DNA of 64,000 nucleotides from Homalodisca vitripennis. Lineage: Eukaryota > Arthropoda > Insecta > Hemiptera > Cicadellidae. This document shows, one piece after another, positions 44,860 to 56,529 of this stretch. The DNA lies in contig NC_060214.1 in NCBI RefSeq assembly GCF_021130785.1, forward strand, positions 4,615,001 to 4,679,000, in the 5' to 3' direction. The notes under the pieces are model-generated. The model was given only the letters and a program-made list of their open reading frames with translations, ran no database searches and was not told the DNA's origin. A program made the position numbers and the translations under genes. Every line of letters starts with the position of its first letter. The stretch's first letter is position 1.

Positions 44860-47070
44860 TTTTAGCAATTCTATAGGGATATTTTTGGAATAATATAATT
44901 CAGCGAACTTTTCCCGTATGTATTACAAAAACTTGGCAGTTTATATTTATATAATTTTCTAAATGTATGGCATGTTTTTGTGTTTTCTGCTTTCTACGAT
45001 TCAGATGACTAGTATTTTTGAATGATTTTTAATTTAAAAAGTTGTTTGGAATTTAAGGTATTGTATAGTAAAAAGCTATCAGGAATTTGTAATTTGCGCT
45101 GTAATTGAGGCACATCCACCATTTGATATAGTGTTCTTTTTGCAAGCTATCCACCCGGTTTATGATCGATTTAGAGGCTGTACCCCATACCTCGACCCCA
45201 TACCGCATCAAGGATTCCAACATAGACTTACAAATTAGCTTGATTGCTGAACCGGGAAGGGTAGTTCCTAAGTAATAGTTTCGCAGATACAGCTTTTAAT
45301 ATTGTTACCAATTTGTTTTTATGTAATTCCTATTTCAATTTGTGGTCTATAGTGATGCCCAAATAGTTTGTTTCCGTGGCCAGTTTTATACTTTGACACA
45401 AACAAATGTTTTCAGTATGGTTAAATAAACAAAGACAGTCATGGCTCTTAACTATTGGAGGTCGATCAGGAATATTATTACGGTTTTTTAAAAATATATT
45501 ATTAATTTTATGTCGTGTGCCCACCTAAGCATTACATTATAATCAGAAGAAATGAGGGATTCTGCCAGATAGAAGTCCTTGTGAGCCACCACGAGTGCTT
45601 TGTCATCCGCGTACATAAACAAATGTCCATGGAAATTTTGTTTTGAAAGACTGTTAACATATATATTAAATAGAATTGGTGCCAAAACACTACCTTGTGG
45701 TATTCCATGGTTAGAGACTCTGTATGAACTATATTCATTGGCAATTTTAACTGAAATTGGTCTTTATTCCAGGTAAATTGCGAACCACTTTAAAATGTAG
45801 GCTTCAATTCCAATATTTTTTATTCATCCAGAAGTATGGCATGGTCAAGTGTATCAAATGCGTTTGAGTAATTGAAAAAATGGCTAAAACCTGCTTTCTG
45901 GAATTTAAATGATAATTTAAAAAATTTGTAAAATGAAGCAAAAAAGTTTCTGTTCCTTTATTTTTTGGAAACCATGCTGGAAAATTATTTTATTTTTTTA
46001 TTTAATTATTTATTTAAATAGTGTGCAGCATATTCCTATCCATATATTAATATTTTATCCTTAACATTTTATAATAATATAAAATAGCTACAGGCCGATA
46101 ATTTGAGGTTAAGCTTCAGGATCCTGACTTAAAAATTGGTTTTATAATAGCAACTTTGAGATTGTCTGGAAAGATTCCTGATTTAAGTGATATACTTATA
46201 AGTCTGTATATTACATTACAAATCCTTTCCTGCGCCATTTGATTGTCCTTTACTCTTATTCTATCAATTCCTGGCTATGTTTTTATTGTTTAGTGACTGG
46301 ATAATTTTACGTATAAATAACTTACTTGGCTTTGGTATGTAAACATTTTGAGTAGGTCTAAAAGAGCTAGTTAAATGTGTTATATTTGAAAATCAAACAT
46401 GATTGGAGATCTTTAACTCTTAAAAAATTCAAATTCGTTTTGTATGGTATCCTTAGTTTCAACGTTCAAAAAAGCTCGTGATATGCTATTTTCTAGGTTT
46501 TCACGGGTTTTATTTCCAAGCAAAGCATTTGTAAAATTCCATTGCTTTTTCATATAAGTTCGGACGTTGCAAAATTGTCTAAAAACGTAATTTCGTTTTG
46601 TTGTAAAAATCAATCTATTTATTTTGTTTCAAAATTCTACGTAGTCACTACCGTATTTTAAATTGCTTGGAGAATGTTTTCATTTCTTAAACATCCTATT
46701 TCGCTCCTTTATTTTCTTAAAAAGGAAGTCAGTCATCCAAGGTTTTTTAACTCTGAAACGAGATGTTTCCGAATACTTTGTTATTATTACTATATTTTTA
46801 CTCCTGTCATAGACATTTTTGAAAATTGTTAACACCTTTTCGTAATATGAATAATTAGCTGAATGTACAGTTCGCCAGATTACCTGAGTTAAAAGTCTAT
46901 AAACAGAAACATTACTTAGAATAGTTTACTTCGAAGCATCATGACCTCCAGAACCATGGTCGTTAACCATACCGCAACCTATAAGATAGTGGTCAGCTGG
47001 TTTATACTGCTGGAAATATACGCCAAGGATCGGATCTAATGTAAATATGGTCGATACACGATACGACCAA
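44860..47070 (-). pseudogene. LINE ORF2 relic: endonuclease end to RT C-terminus
   Basis: Minus-strand blocks in order: YKPADHYLIGCG near 46990 (endonuclease DH), PWMTDFLFKKIKERNRMFKK near 46720, the open linker 46613-46413, SGIFPDNLKVAIIKPIFKSG near 46150, NYRPVA near 46090, FNYSNAFDTLDHAIL near 45860, GIPQGSVLAPILFNIYVN near 45680, FMYADDKALVVAHKD near 45610 with the catalytic YADD intact, ATETNYLGITIDHKLK near 45350, and ESLMRYGVEVWG near 45190. Frameshifts and stops occur throughout. It is the most complete dead RT in the window. Confidence 0.9.
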
Positions 47071-47420
47071 TATATAATATTATAAATGAGAAAGTGCTTT
47101 TGTTTGTTTTGATTTCACGCGTAAACTATTCTACCGATTGTACAAAAACCCTTTCAGGCTACGTCCTATTTGTTTTTAAAAAAGCGAAAAATCACATCGT
47201 AGTCTCTAAAGTTGTGACATATCTGCATGTCTAACGTAATCAACTGTTCTGCTTAAGCTTATTTTTTTTATTTTCAATTTGTTTATATTTATAGTGAGTG
47301 CATTCTCAAAGAAATAACATATAATTATATCTAATGCCGTTTTAGATTTCAGCGATTAGCTAAGTACTCATTTACCTTAAAAGTGCACTAAAAAATAAGA
47401 TTGCCAGAATTTGACACCTT

Positions 47421-48222
47421 GAGTGACTGCCTCTTCTCGTGTGTACTTTGAGTAGTTCGAGATTGCTGCAGTAACCACGAGTATGATGCCTGTATTTGTC
47501 TGAGTCACTGCCTTTTCTCGTGTGCATTGTGAGTGGTTCGAGATTGCTGCAGTAACCACGAGTATGATGCCTGTATTTGTCTGAGTCACTGCCTTTTCTC
47601 GTGTGCATTGTGAGTGGTTCGAGATTGCTGCAGTAACCACGAGTATGATGCCTGTATTTGTCTGAGTCACTGCCTTTTCTCGTGTGCATTGTGAGTGGTT
47701 CGAGATTGCTGCAGTAACCACGAGTATGATGCCTGTATTTGTCTGAGTCACTGCCTTTTCTCGTGTGCATTGTGAGTGGTTCGAGATTGCTGCAGTAACC
47801 ACGAGTATGATGCCTGTATTTGTCTGAGTCACTGCCTTTTCTCGTGTGCATTGTGAGTGGTTCGAGATTGCTGCAGTAACCACGAGTATGATGCCTGTAT
47901 TTGTCTGAGTCACTGCCTTTTCTCGTGTGCATTGTGAGTGGTTCGAGATTGCTGCAGTAACCACGAGTATGATGCCTGTAGTTGTTTGAGTCACTGCCTC
48001 TTCTCGTGTGCATTGTGAGTGGTTCGAGATTGCTGCAGTAACCACGGGTATGATGCCTGTAGTTGTTTGAGTCACTGCCTCTTCTCGTGTGCATTGTGAG
48101 TGGTTCGAGATTGCTGCAGTAACCACGGGTATGATGCCTGTAGTTGTTTGAGTCACTGCCTCTTCTCGTGTGTATTGTGAGTGGTTCGAGATTGCTGCAG
48201 TAACCACGAGTATGAGGCCTAA
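47421..48222. repeat. 81-bp tandem repeat, ten copies
   Basis: GAGTCACTGCCTTTTCTCGT begins copies every 81 bp from 47421 to 48150. Seven inner copies are nearly identical; three on the right share a GTAGTTGTTTGAG variant. 81 bp is 27 codons, so two minus-strand frames (240 and 301 codons, 47372-48282) remain open through it. They are by-products. Confidence 0.97.
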
Positions 48223-48927
48223 TAATTCCGATAACAACAACTTTTGAGTTAAATAATTGAAGTTCAATACTGATTCCTTCAAAGTATCTTTTGCATATTT
48301 CCTGAATAGAAATAGCAGAGAATGCCAGATTAATATATATGTTCAGATACGTTGTTTGAGTATTGCCATATTTTTAGGTTTGTGAGTTCATCACCTTGTA
48401 TTGACTTGTGCTCGTTTAACTCTATATATTACACCTGATGAAGGATATTTTTGATTTATATTAACGCATTATTTTATTCTTGAAACATTTTTGAAACGAT
48501 GCCCGAAGTTTTATTGTCCTTTGAAATAAACCATCGTCAACAAAACATTTTCCAAAGTTCAGAAAATGTGTTACTTCAACAAGAGAACTGAGGGATACAG
48601 CGTGAGTAACCTATTCACAGTGAAATAGTGCATTATGATATTGTATATTTCGTAAACAAGAACTAAAATATTACAATGAGCATAGATTAGTTCAGTAACA
48701 AGTGCTTTATAGATTTAAAAATAAGAAATGTGATTACAGCTAATATTTCACGATAGATAGTACAATACGTCCCCGCATGAAAACACGATATTTGTATTCG
48801 TAGTTATACTGAACTGGCAGCCATAACCATAACGTACACTCGACGACGTGTCACTTAGAGTTATAGCTGTGGTTTCATGGTCATATGTAATGGCATTAGA
48901 GTGAGTAATTTACTATTCAACTAAACG
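48223..48927. other. No gene seen
   Basis: AT-rich spacer between two minisatellites. No domain-like frame. Confidence 0.5.
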
Positions 48928-50165
48928 TTCCATCAACGTCGAATTTACACACACTTTATACACTCGTTTCACAACAAAAACTGGATAATCTTTATCGTAT
49001 TATGGTGTGAAGCTACATGGTTGCAACAACTCAACACATTCACAGTTGTAGGAAGTCGTGTATCAGCCAAATAGCTAAACTACAGCTGTTTACAGATACA
49101 CTCGTATAACAAGAGTCTGGATAATCTATAGTATCGCGTGAGGCTACACGGTTGTAACAACTCAACACATTCACAGTTGTAGGAAGTCGTGTATCAGCCA
49201 AATAGCTAAACTACAGCTGTTTACAGATACACTCGTATAACAAGAGTCTGGATAATCTATAGTATCGCGTGAGGCTACACGGTTGCAACAACTCAACACA
49301 TTCGCAGTTGTAGGAAGTCGTGTATCAGTCTAATAGCTAAACTACAGCTGTTTCCAGATACACTCGTTTAACAACACAAACTGGATACACTATAGTATGG
49401 TATGTAGCTACATGGTTGCAACAACTCAACACATTCACAGTTGTAGGAAGTCGTGAATCAGTCTAATAGCTAAACTACAGCTGTTTACAGATACACTCGT
49501 TTAACAACACAAACTGGATACACTATAGTATGGTATGTAGCTACATGGTTGCAACAACTCAACACATTCACAGTTGTAGGAAATCGTGTATCAGTCTAAT
49601 AGCTAAACTACAGCTGTTTACAGATACACTCGTATAACAACTGTCTGGATACTCTATAGTATCGTGTGAGGCTCCATGGTTGCAACAACTCAACACATTC
49701 ACAGTTGTAGGAAGTCGTGTATCAGTCTAATAGCTAAACTACAGCTGTTTACAGATACACTCGTTTAACAACACAAACTGGATACACTATAGTATGGTAT
49801 GTAGCTACATGGTTGCAACAACTCAACACATTCACAGTTGTAGGAAGTCGTGTATCAGTCTAATAGCTAAACTACAGCTGTTTCCAGATACACTCGTTTA
49901 ACAACACAAACTGGATACACTATAGTATGGTATGTAGCTACATGGTTGCAACAACTCAACACATTCACAGTTGTAGGAAGTCGTGTATCAGTCTAATAGC
50001 CAAACTACAGCTGTTTCCAGATACACTCGTTTAACAACACAAACTGGATACACTATAGTATGGTATGTAGGTACATGGTTGCAACAACTCAACACATTCA
50101 CAGTTGTAGGAAGTCGTGTATCAGCCAAATAGCTAAACTACAGCTGTTTACAGATACACTCGTCC
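48928..50165. repeat. 131/133-bp tandem repeat, nine copies plus a diverged edge
   Basis: GGTTGCAACAACTCAACACA-type blocks lie at 49019, 49150, 49281, 49414, 49547, 49678, 49811, 49944 and 50077. There are two subtypes: a 131-bp form with GTATAACAAGAGTCTGGAT and a 133-bp form with GTTTAACAACACAAACTGG. They are grouped with some mixing, a record of past unequal exchange. Confidence 0.95.
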
Positions 50166-50439
50166 CAGTCAACAGTGAATTTCGCTGACAGTACATTAGC
50201 ATTACCCCATAGATAAAAAAATATATGAGCGAATTCTACAAAATGAATCTTAAAATCCACAGCAGGGATTTTGCTTAAATTTTTAGGATAAAGGCTATAT
50301 CCCGGGACACTATTATTCTTCAGTAATAATAAGTGAGGAAATTGTGAAATTTAAACATTGGGTTAGTGGACGACGAATTTGGCGGCGGTAAATGCGTACA
50401 ATTAAACATTAGTATATTACCAACATACTGAATAATTTT

Positions 50440-50888
50440 ATTGAAATGAAATGAAATGAAAAATGCCTTCATTAAAGAGGTCGCGTTAGAGCTATCAAGC
50501 CCTCTGTACCACGAATTATATTCAATTAATTATTTGGGTACATAAAAAACTTGAATATTCTGTTTATATGTCGTGAAGAAAGGAAAAAGCAATAAAGAAA
50601 ACATAGAGCGTAGCTTTTTTGTAAGATATTCAATATACTCTTATTTTGGTTCTCATATATAAAATTGCGTAATTCTTTAACTCAGGAGAACACTTCTCAG
50701 TCGGCCATAAGTCACTTAACTCGGTACATTCTACTCTAACATGAACAAATTCTGGAAAATAGATCTTGAAATCCAGGCAATATTTTTCATAGACTTTTGG
50801 AGTATAGTTGTTTCGGCTATTTCTGTAAATTTTGGAACGTTCTCTAACTGTATTCTTTTTAATAAAAGAGCGTTTGAAACATACGAAC
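50440..50888 (-). other. Possible LINE 3' end with an 85-codon open frame
   Basis: The low-coordinate edge (50444-50463) is an ATGAA-type repeat next to TGCCTTCATTAAAGAGG, typical of a LINE 3' tail read on the minus strand. Upstream on that strand an open frame without ATG (50888-50630) follows an acceptor-like TAATTTTAG and contains NSRNNYTPKVYEKYCLDFKI and VRVECTELSDLWPTEKC. I do not recognise the protein. It could be a terminal exon or the last part of a mobile-element ORF. Confidence 0.35.
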
Positions 50889-51177
50889 CTAAAATTATCA
50901 CAATTTTATATTTTTAGAGTTAATTTCTACTTAGCACTGGGTTGTTCACTTTTTAAACTGTTCTTTAAACAGTTATTTGGAATGATGAAAGCAACGATTT
51001 ATATTGAGCTTTTCATAAAGATTTTGGGTTTTTGGATTTTCTTTTCTTTAGGTTGCCTCGTTTGACACCTAGAAGCATCGGTCCACAGAGAAATGAGCAA
51101 GAAATTGTCAGATAGTGTAAACGAAATCTCAGTTATTTCTATCATATGAACACAATTAGCTGTTAATTTCATTCTAG

Positions 51178-51390
51178 TCCGCAGTACTCCAAGGTAGTTT
51201 TGGAGATGCTGCCGTCCAGACTATTGGAGGGACATTCCCGGCACGAGCCAACGGCCTAGCAGAGAGTCTGACCTCAGCCTCGGCGCCTTATACAGAGCGG
51301 ACCTCGACCTCGGCCATACGCTGCCTGTGCCTACCTTTTGTCCAGAGCCACCAACAATAGAGTCAGCACTGTGGCTCTCTTCTTTGGCAA
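51178..51390 (+). other. GC-rich candidate exon, unrecognised
   Basis: Preceded by acceptor-like GTTAATTTCATTCTAG and followed by GCAAAG then GTGAAG. One frame is open for about 60 codons from the acceptor (QGSFGDAAVQTIGGTFPARA and onward) before a TAG. Composition is far richer in GC than the flanks. No family recognised. It could also be a non-coding exon or foreign fragment. From 51391 to 51681 nothing was seen. Confidence 0.3.
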
Positions 51391-51681
51391 AGGTGAAGGC
51401 ATTATGGTAGTTCTAATTAAAGAGAAAGAAGGAGATCAACTGATATACACTGTACAGCAACTGTCCTTTGTTGTTATTATGACTAGTTAAAACACTTGAT
51501 AAAATATCTAACACAACATCTGTTTGTTCATTGCTTGGTTTTCAACGTTTAGTGTTTCTAATAGCCCATCAGTACTTCAGTTCCTTCACTTGCCTGACTA
51601 ACACGTGCGGAAGTTCAATGATTATCTTACATCAACTAAGAATAATAAAGTTAAACCCAGAGTTGAATCTAGTTAGTAAAC

Positions 51682-53228
51682 GATAGTAAAGCCATTATCT
51701 AACACGACCGGATTCGGTACCAAGTAGATACATCAACATTATTTCGACATTGAGTGATAGTAAAGCCTCAATCTAACACGACCGGATTCGGTACCAAGTA
51801 GATACATCAACATTATTTCGACATTGAGTGATAGTAAAGCCTCAATCTAACACGACCGGATTCGGTACCAAGTGGATACATCAACATTATTTCGTCAGTG
51901 AGTGACAGGAAAGCCTCAATCTAACACGACCGGATTCGGTACCAAGTAGATACATCAAAATTATTTCGATAATGAGTGATAGTGAAGCCTCAATCTAACA
52001 CGACCGGATTCGGTACCAAGTGGATACATCAACATTATTTAGTCAGTGAGTGATAGTAAAGCCTCAATCTTACACGACCGGATTCGGTACCAAGTGAATA
52101 CATCAACATTATTTAGTCAGTGAGTGATAGTAAAGCCTCAATCTAACATGACCGGATTCGGTACCAAGTGGATACATCAACATTATTCCGACACTAAGTG
52201 ATAGTAAAGCCTTAATCTAACACGAACGGATTCGGTACCAAGTGGTACATCAAAATTATTTCGACATTGAGTGATAGTAAAGCCTCTATCTAACACGACC
52301 GGATTCGGTACCAAGTGGATACATCAACACTATTTCGTAAGTGAGAGATAGTAAAGCCTCAATCTAACACGACTGGATTCGGTATCAAGTGGATACATCA
52401 ACATTATTTCGTCAGTGAGTGACAGGAAAGCCTCAATCTAACACGTCCGGATTCGGTACCAAGTGGATACATCAGCATTATTTCGATAATGAGTGATAGT
52501 AAAGCCTCAATCTAACACGATCGGATTCAGTACTAAGTGGATACATCAACATTATTTCGACATTGAGTGATAGTAAAGCCTCAATCTAACACGACAGGAT
52601 TCGGTACCAAGTAGATACATCAACATTATTTCGTCAGTGAGTGATAGTAGAGCCTCAATCTAACACGAACGGATTCGGTACCAAGTAGATACATCAACAT
52701 TATTTCGACAGTGAGTGATAGTAAAGCCTCAATCTAACACGACCGGATTCGGTACCAAGTAGATACATCATCATTATTTCGACATTGAGTGATAGAAAAG
52801 CCTCAATCTAACACGACTGGATTCGGTACCAAGTGGATACATCAACATTATTTCGTCAGTGAGTGACAGGAAAGCCTCAATCTAACACGTCCGGATTCGG
52901 TACCAAGTAGATACATCAACATTATTTCGATAATGAGTGATAGTAAAGCCTCAATCTAACACGATCGGATTCGGTACTAAGTGGATACATCAACATTATT
53001 TCGACATTGAGAGATAGTAAAGCCTCAATCTAACACAACCGGATTCGGTACCAAGTAGATACATCAACATTATTTCGACAGTGAGAGATAGTAAAGCCTC
53101 AATCTAACACGACCGGATTCGGTACCAAGTAGATACATCAACATTATTTCGACAGTGAGAGATAGTAAAGCCTCAATCTAACACGACCGGACTCGGTACC
53201 AAGTGGATACATCAACGTTATTTCTTCA
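51682..53228. repeat. 74-bp tandem repeat, about 21 copies
   Basis: The unit GATAGTAAAGCCTCAATCTA, then ACACGACCGGATTCGGTACC, then AAGTGGATACATCAACATTA and TTTCG...GAGT. Substitutions define subtypes (TCAGTGAGTGACAGGAAAGC versus ACATTGAGTGATAGTAAAGC) that alternate with a longer period, so higher-order repeats are likely. Confidence 0.96.
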
Positions 53229-54700
53229 CCAACCCCTGAGTTCTCATCACAACGACTCTCTCCATACGGAGTGGTGTGGGCCGCAACAGGCGCCGCCCAA
53301 GGTCCCTTTTAAGGTACGGGCCGCGATTTAAACCTACGTCAAATTCCTCCACTTGCTCACTCGAATTTATATTCTTTTAGTTCATATCTCAGTCGGCCTC
53401 GCTTGTTTTTATATTTAGGTTATGAGAGAGGCAAATCAAATTAGTATTAATAGATTTATTTTCGTTCTATTTTTCTTTGTATTCTGGAATGTATGATAAT
53501 AAGTGTGTGAATTGCTCTGCTCCAAAGGTACACTTTAACATTTGTAAAAGTTTTTGCAATTTTGTTGACTAATAATCAAAATATCACCTATTGTAACAAC
53601 TTATATCAAATTAAATAAATTTACAAGGAAGTAGTGCAACATATCCATTGATATTGCATTAAAACTAACCAATGAGTTGGTAGTTTAAAATATAAAAATG
53701 GTTTTTTATCGAGTTTGCATGTGGGTCGATTTAATATTAAAATCGGATGGTCAATTTATTATAGTTCCAGTACAAATGGTCATTTATAAACCTAGAGACA
53801 AAATACAATGTGTTCTGAAATGCTTATAACATTTCCAATATGCTATCAGAATTTATGTGTCGAACGTAATTTCGAGGTATTAAATACGACATGTATATCC
53901 CATAAGAATACTAAGACACATTTAAAGAGTGTTTTATAAATATAAATAACCATATAATATTATTGGTTAAACGTATACTTAAAGACATGTTTTAGTTTAA
54001 AAGTCGGTAATTAATTCGAAAAAAATAATTTGGTCACGGGGTTATTTTGCGGCAGCAGTAAAATAAAAACAAAATTTCGCTCAACTTGAAAAATGATATG
54101 AATATTTAATTTTGTTTCATATAACTTAGATAATATATAAATCACACGTAGTTGAAAAAAATAATGTAGAAATAACTTTAAAAGAAACTAAAAACACAAC
54201 TCCTAACATCTGTTTAAAAGATTCTAGTGTAATCTTTGGAAGGATAGCCGCCTTTCACAAAAACGTGTGAACATTTTTTTTAATAATGGAAGTATATATC
54301 TATATGTCCTGGGGGAGGCGTGCTGTAATCTCTGAGCATTATTACATACCCAGCTGCTTGTGATTGTTAAAACCCGTATCCAAAGCGTTTAAAGTTTGGA
54401 AATTGAACAACTCATTTTCTTATAAAAATGGGACAGTATTAAAATTCAAAAAATAGATGGAATAGTATTACTTTTAAGTTAAAACTCAATGTTGGAAGAA
54501 TAAAAATGAATAGTTAAAAAAAAATTTCCTCGGAATAATTCACTAAACTGGAACCAGAAACTAATTTAGATTTAGCAACTAGTTTTTCAAGGGCAAAATT
54601 TTCTTAATGACTTCTCTTTTCTTCGTTCAAAAAGTAATCTTCTTCTTAATTTTTAACATGGTTACAATTGTAGAACATGATGTTTAATGTTGTTTAAATC
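53229..54700. other. No gene seen
   Basis: A GC-rich patch at 53230-53330 borders the array (GGGCCGCAACAGGCGCCGCC). The rest is AT-rich without a domain-like frame. 54540-54700 may be eroded Penelope-like sequence. Confidence 0.45.
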
Positions 54701-54704
54701 TTAC

Positions 54705-55340
54705 CAGCCGATAAGGGAACGCTACTGTTGCACTTGACTCAGTAGCATATAGAGAAAAGATTACGGAAACTTTAAATACTGGCAAATATACTGTTAAAAA
54801 AAAGACCCGACCGATTCATTTAAACGTAAAGTAACAAATACTTAAAGAAAACAAAAAGCATATTTTTCTGATAAATTTAGATCTAAATTAACTCCTCCCC
54901 ATTCCAAAATCACCCATACGTATGGCCTTCCCAAAATCCACAAACCTAGTATCTCCCTCCGGCCTATAATCAGTTCTCATAATTCACCTTGCAGGGAATT
55001 GTCTAAAGTCCTTTTGGATATTTTAACGCCATTGGTAGAAAAGCTGATTCTTTTATCAAACATTCCAGGGATTTTGTAAAGGAGACAAAATCCCTGAAGT
55101 TGACTGAAACTGACGAACTAGTAACTTTTGACTTTGTAAGTTTATTCACAAATGTACCACTTCCAGAAACTCTCGAAATCATTGAATCGCGTTTCACAGG
55201 TGTTAGGTTAGTTTTTAACCTGAAGAAGAGATCAGATTGCAGATCACGAAATGTAGTGTTACTGATTTTTTTGTATCACTGAACGATGGCAAATGTCCAA
55301 AAAAATCCTGTTTCCTTCACAATCCCTCCATTGTCATAAA
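54705..55340 (+). mobile_element. Penelope-like element fragment joined to its 3' tail
   Basis: Across frameshifts the + strand gives GNATVALDSVAYREKITETL at 54718, then HTYGLPKIHKPSISLRPIIS at 54913, then KEADSF-like and KETKSLKLTETDELVTFDFV and SLFTNVPLPETLEIIESRF to about 55198. These are RT blocks typical of Penelope-like elements (the ADKGN, YGLPKIHK and D-SLFTN-P motifs). At about 55199 the coding part ends abruptly and the characteristic tail starts (GTTAGGTTAG...CTGAAGAAGAGATC). The rest of the RT, including the catalytic YADD, and the GIY-YIG endonuclease are missing, so it is an internally deleted dead copy. Confidence 0.88.
55220..55290 (+). other. Hammerhead-ribozyme-like core in the Penelope tail
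   Basis: CTGAAGA (55220-55226), then a short stem (GAGATC against GATCAC, one mismatch), then GAAA (55248-55251) follow the CUGANGA-stem II-GAAA core of hammerhead ribozymes. A possible third stem (TGTAGTG with CACTGAACG) follows, but the expected UH cleavage position does not fall cleanly. Hammerheads are known in Penelope-like elements. This copy is at best degenerate. Confidence 0.4.
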
Positions 55341-56525
55341 AAGAAACATCAGACAAAGAAATGATGTAAAACTGCAAAACGACGTAAACAAAGTATGTTG
55401 ATAGCTATGAGTGTGCAATGGTTGCTTGGAGTTATTCAGTGGCTACTTCTCCAGGACCAGAAACGTCAACATTCGTTTGACAAATGGAATTACGCTCCCA
55501 CGCGCAAGTTTTGATTGACAGAGCGAGTGGGCCAATGCCTACGCAACTCAAGCTAAAGAACCTTGTAGAGGATCATGGTGCACTTGCCAGCAGGGCTCCG
55601 CCCCCTGGCTAGGTCCGGGGAGTCCACTGACCAGCGAAGGCTGCTCGGCATCTCTGAGGTCAAAGGTCAAGGGCGGGTCAATTGAATACAATCAAATCTT
55701 TCAAATTCAAAATTAACTTTCAATTCAACAAAGGAGGAAAAATGTTTGGAGCTTTTTCAAATTGTATCGTGCTGATAAAGAATTCTGTCTCCATTAAATG
55801 CTTAAAAATGTTAAAATGTCGAAAGATGTAAACTAGATCAAAGTATTACCGATTAAAATTCCAATTACCCTTTGGCAGGTGTAAATGATATATACATTCA
55901 AAAACTATTGAGATTTTTAACAAGTGGGAGAGTTTTAGTTTTAAGATCTCCAAAATTTTTGAGTTAATTTCACCTTGTAATATGGGAGTAGAATTAAAGT
56001 ACAATTACGTACATAAATAGGGAACCTTCATAGCAATAAAGTGACACGTTAAAAGCTTATGCGTATACTTGCATTCAATTCACAAAAGAAATGAATACAT
56101 ATTTATCAAAAATACTCTAAAAACCAGAAACCAAAAAACTAATTGAAGAAGGAAACACTATAAAAATTTCAAAACACCTACCGTAATTACAAATTTTTAT
56201 AAAATGTTGTCAAGAATAAAACACATTCGTGTCACTTAAAAGACACTTTTCATTTATATATTGTATACACAGACATTAGAACCAAAACCTGTTTTAAGGT
56301 GAATCCACAGCAATTGTGTGCAATTCCTTCTTTACGCTGTATTACACAAGTTGTCACTGAAATCCTCTCGAGGGTAGAACTACTTTGAAATATATTGATA
56401 GATTCCATATTATTAGTATTTAAGACAATGTTGTAATAGTCTCAAAAACTAGCTGCTCAAAGTTCACTACTTTCCTTAACAGGAACAATCTCTATCACAG
56501 GATTAGAATGACAAAACAATCTACT
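55341..56525. other. No gene seen; one GC-rich patch
   Basis: 55430-55690 is GC-richer (GCTCCGCCCCCTGGCTAGGT) but has no open frame with a domain. The rest is AT-rich. No array. Confidence 0.45.
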
Positions 56526-56529
56526 CGTA

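Noticed and set aside
47372..48282. 240- and 301-codon frames as repeat proteins
   Set aside because: The unit of 81 bp is a multiple of three and two frames are open at once; no start context, domain or signal peptide.
51682..53228. CRISPR-like array (regular short repeats)
   Set aside because: The 74-bp units are head-to-tail with no unique spacers; it is a minisatellite in animal DNA.
55540..55565. Homology between CTACGCAACTCAAGCTAAAG and 62186-62205
   Set aside because: The similarity is about 20 bases only and does not extend; probably chance.
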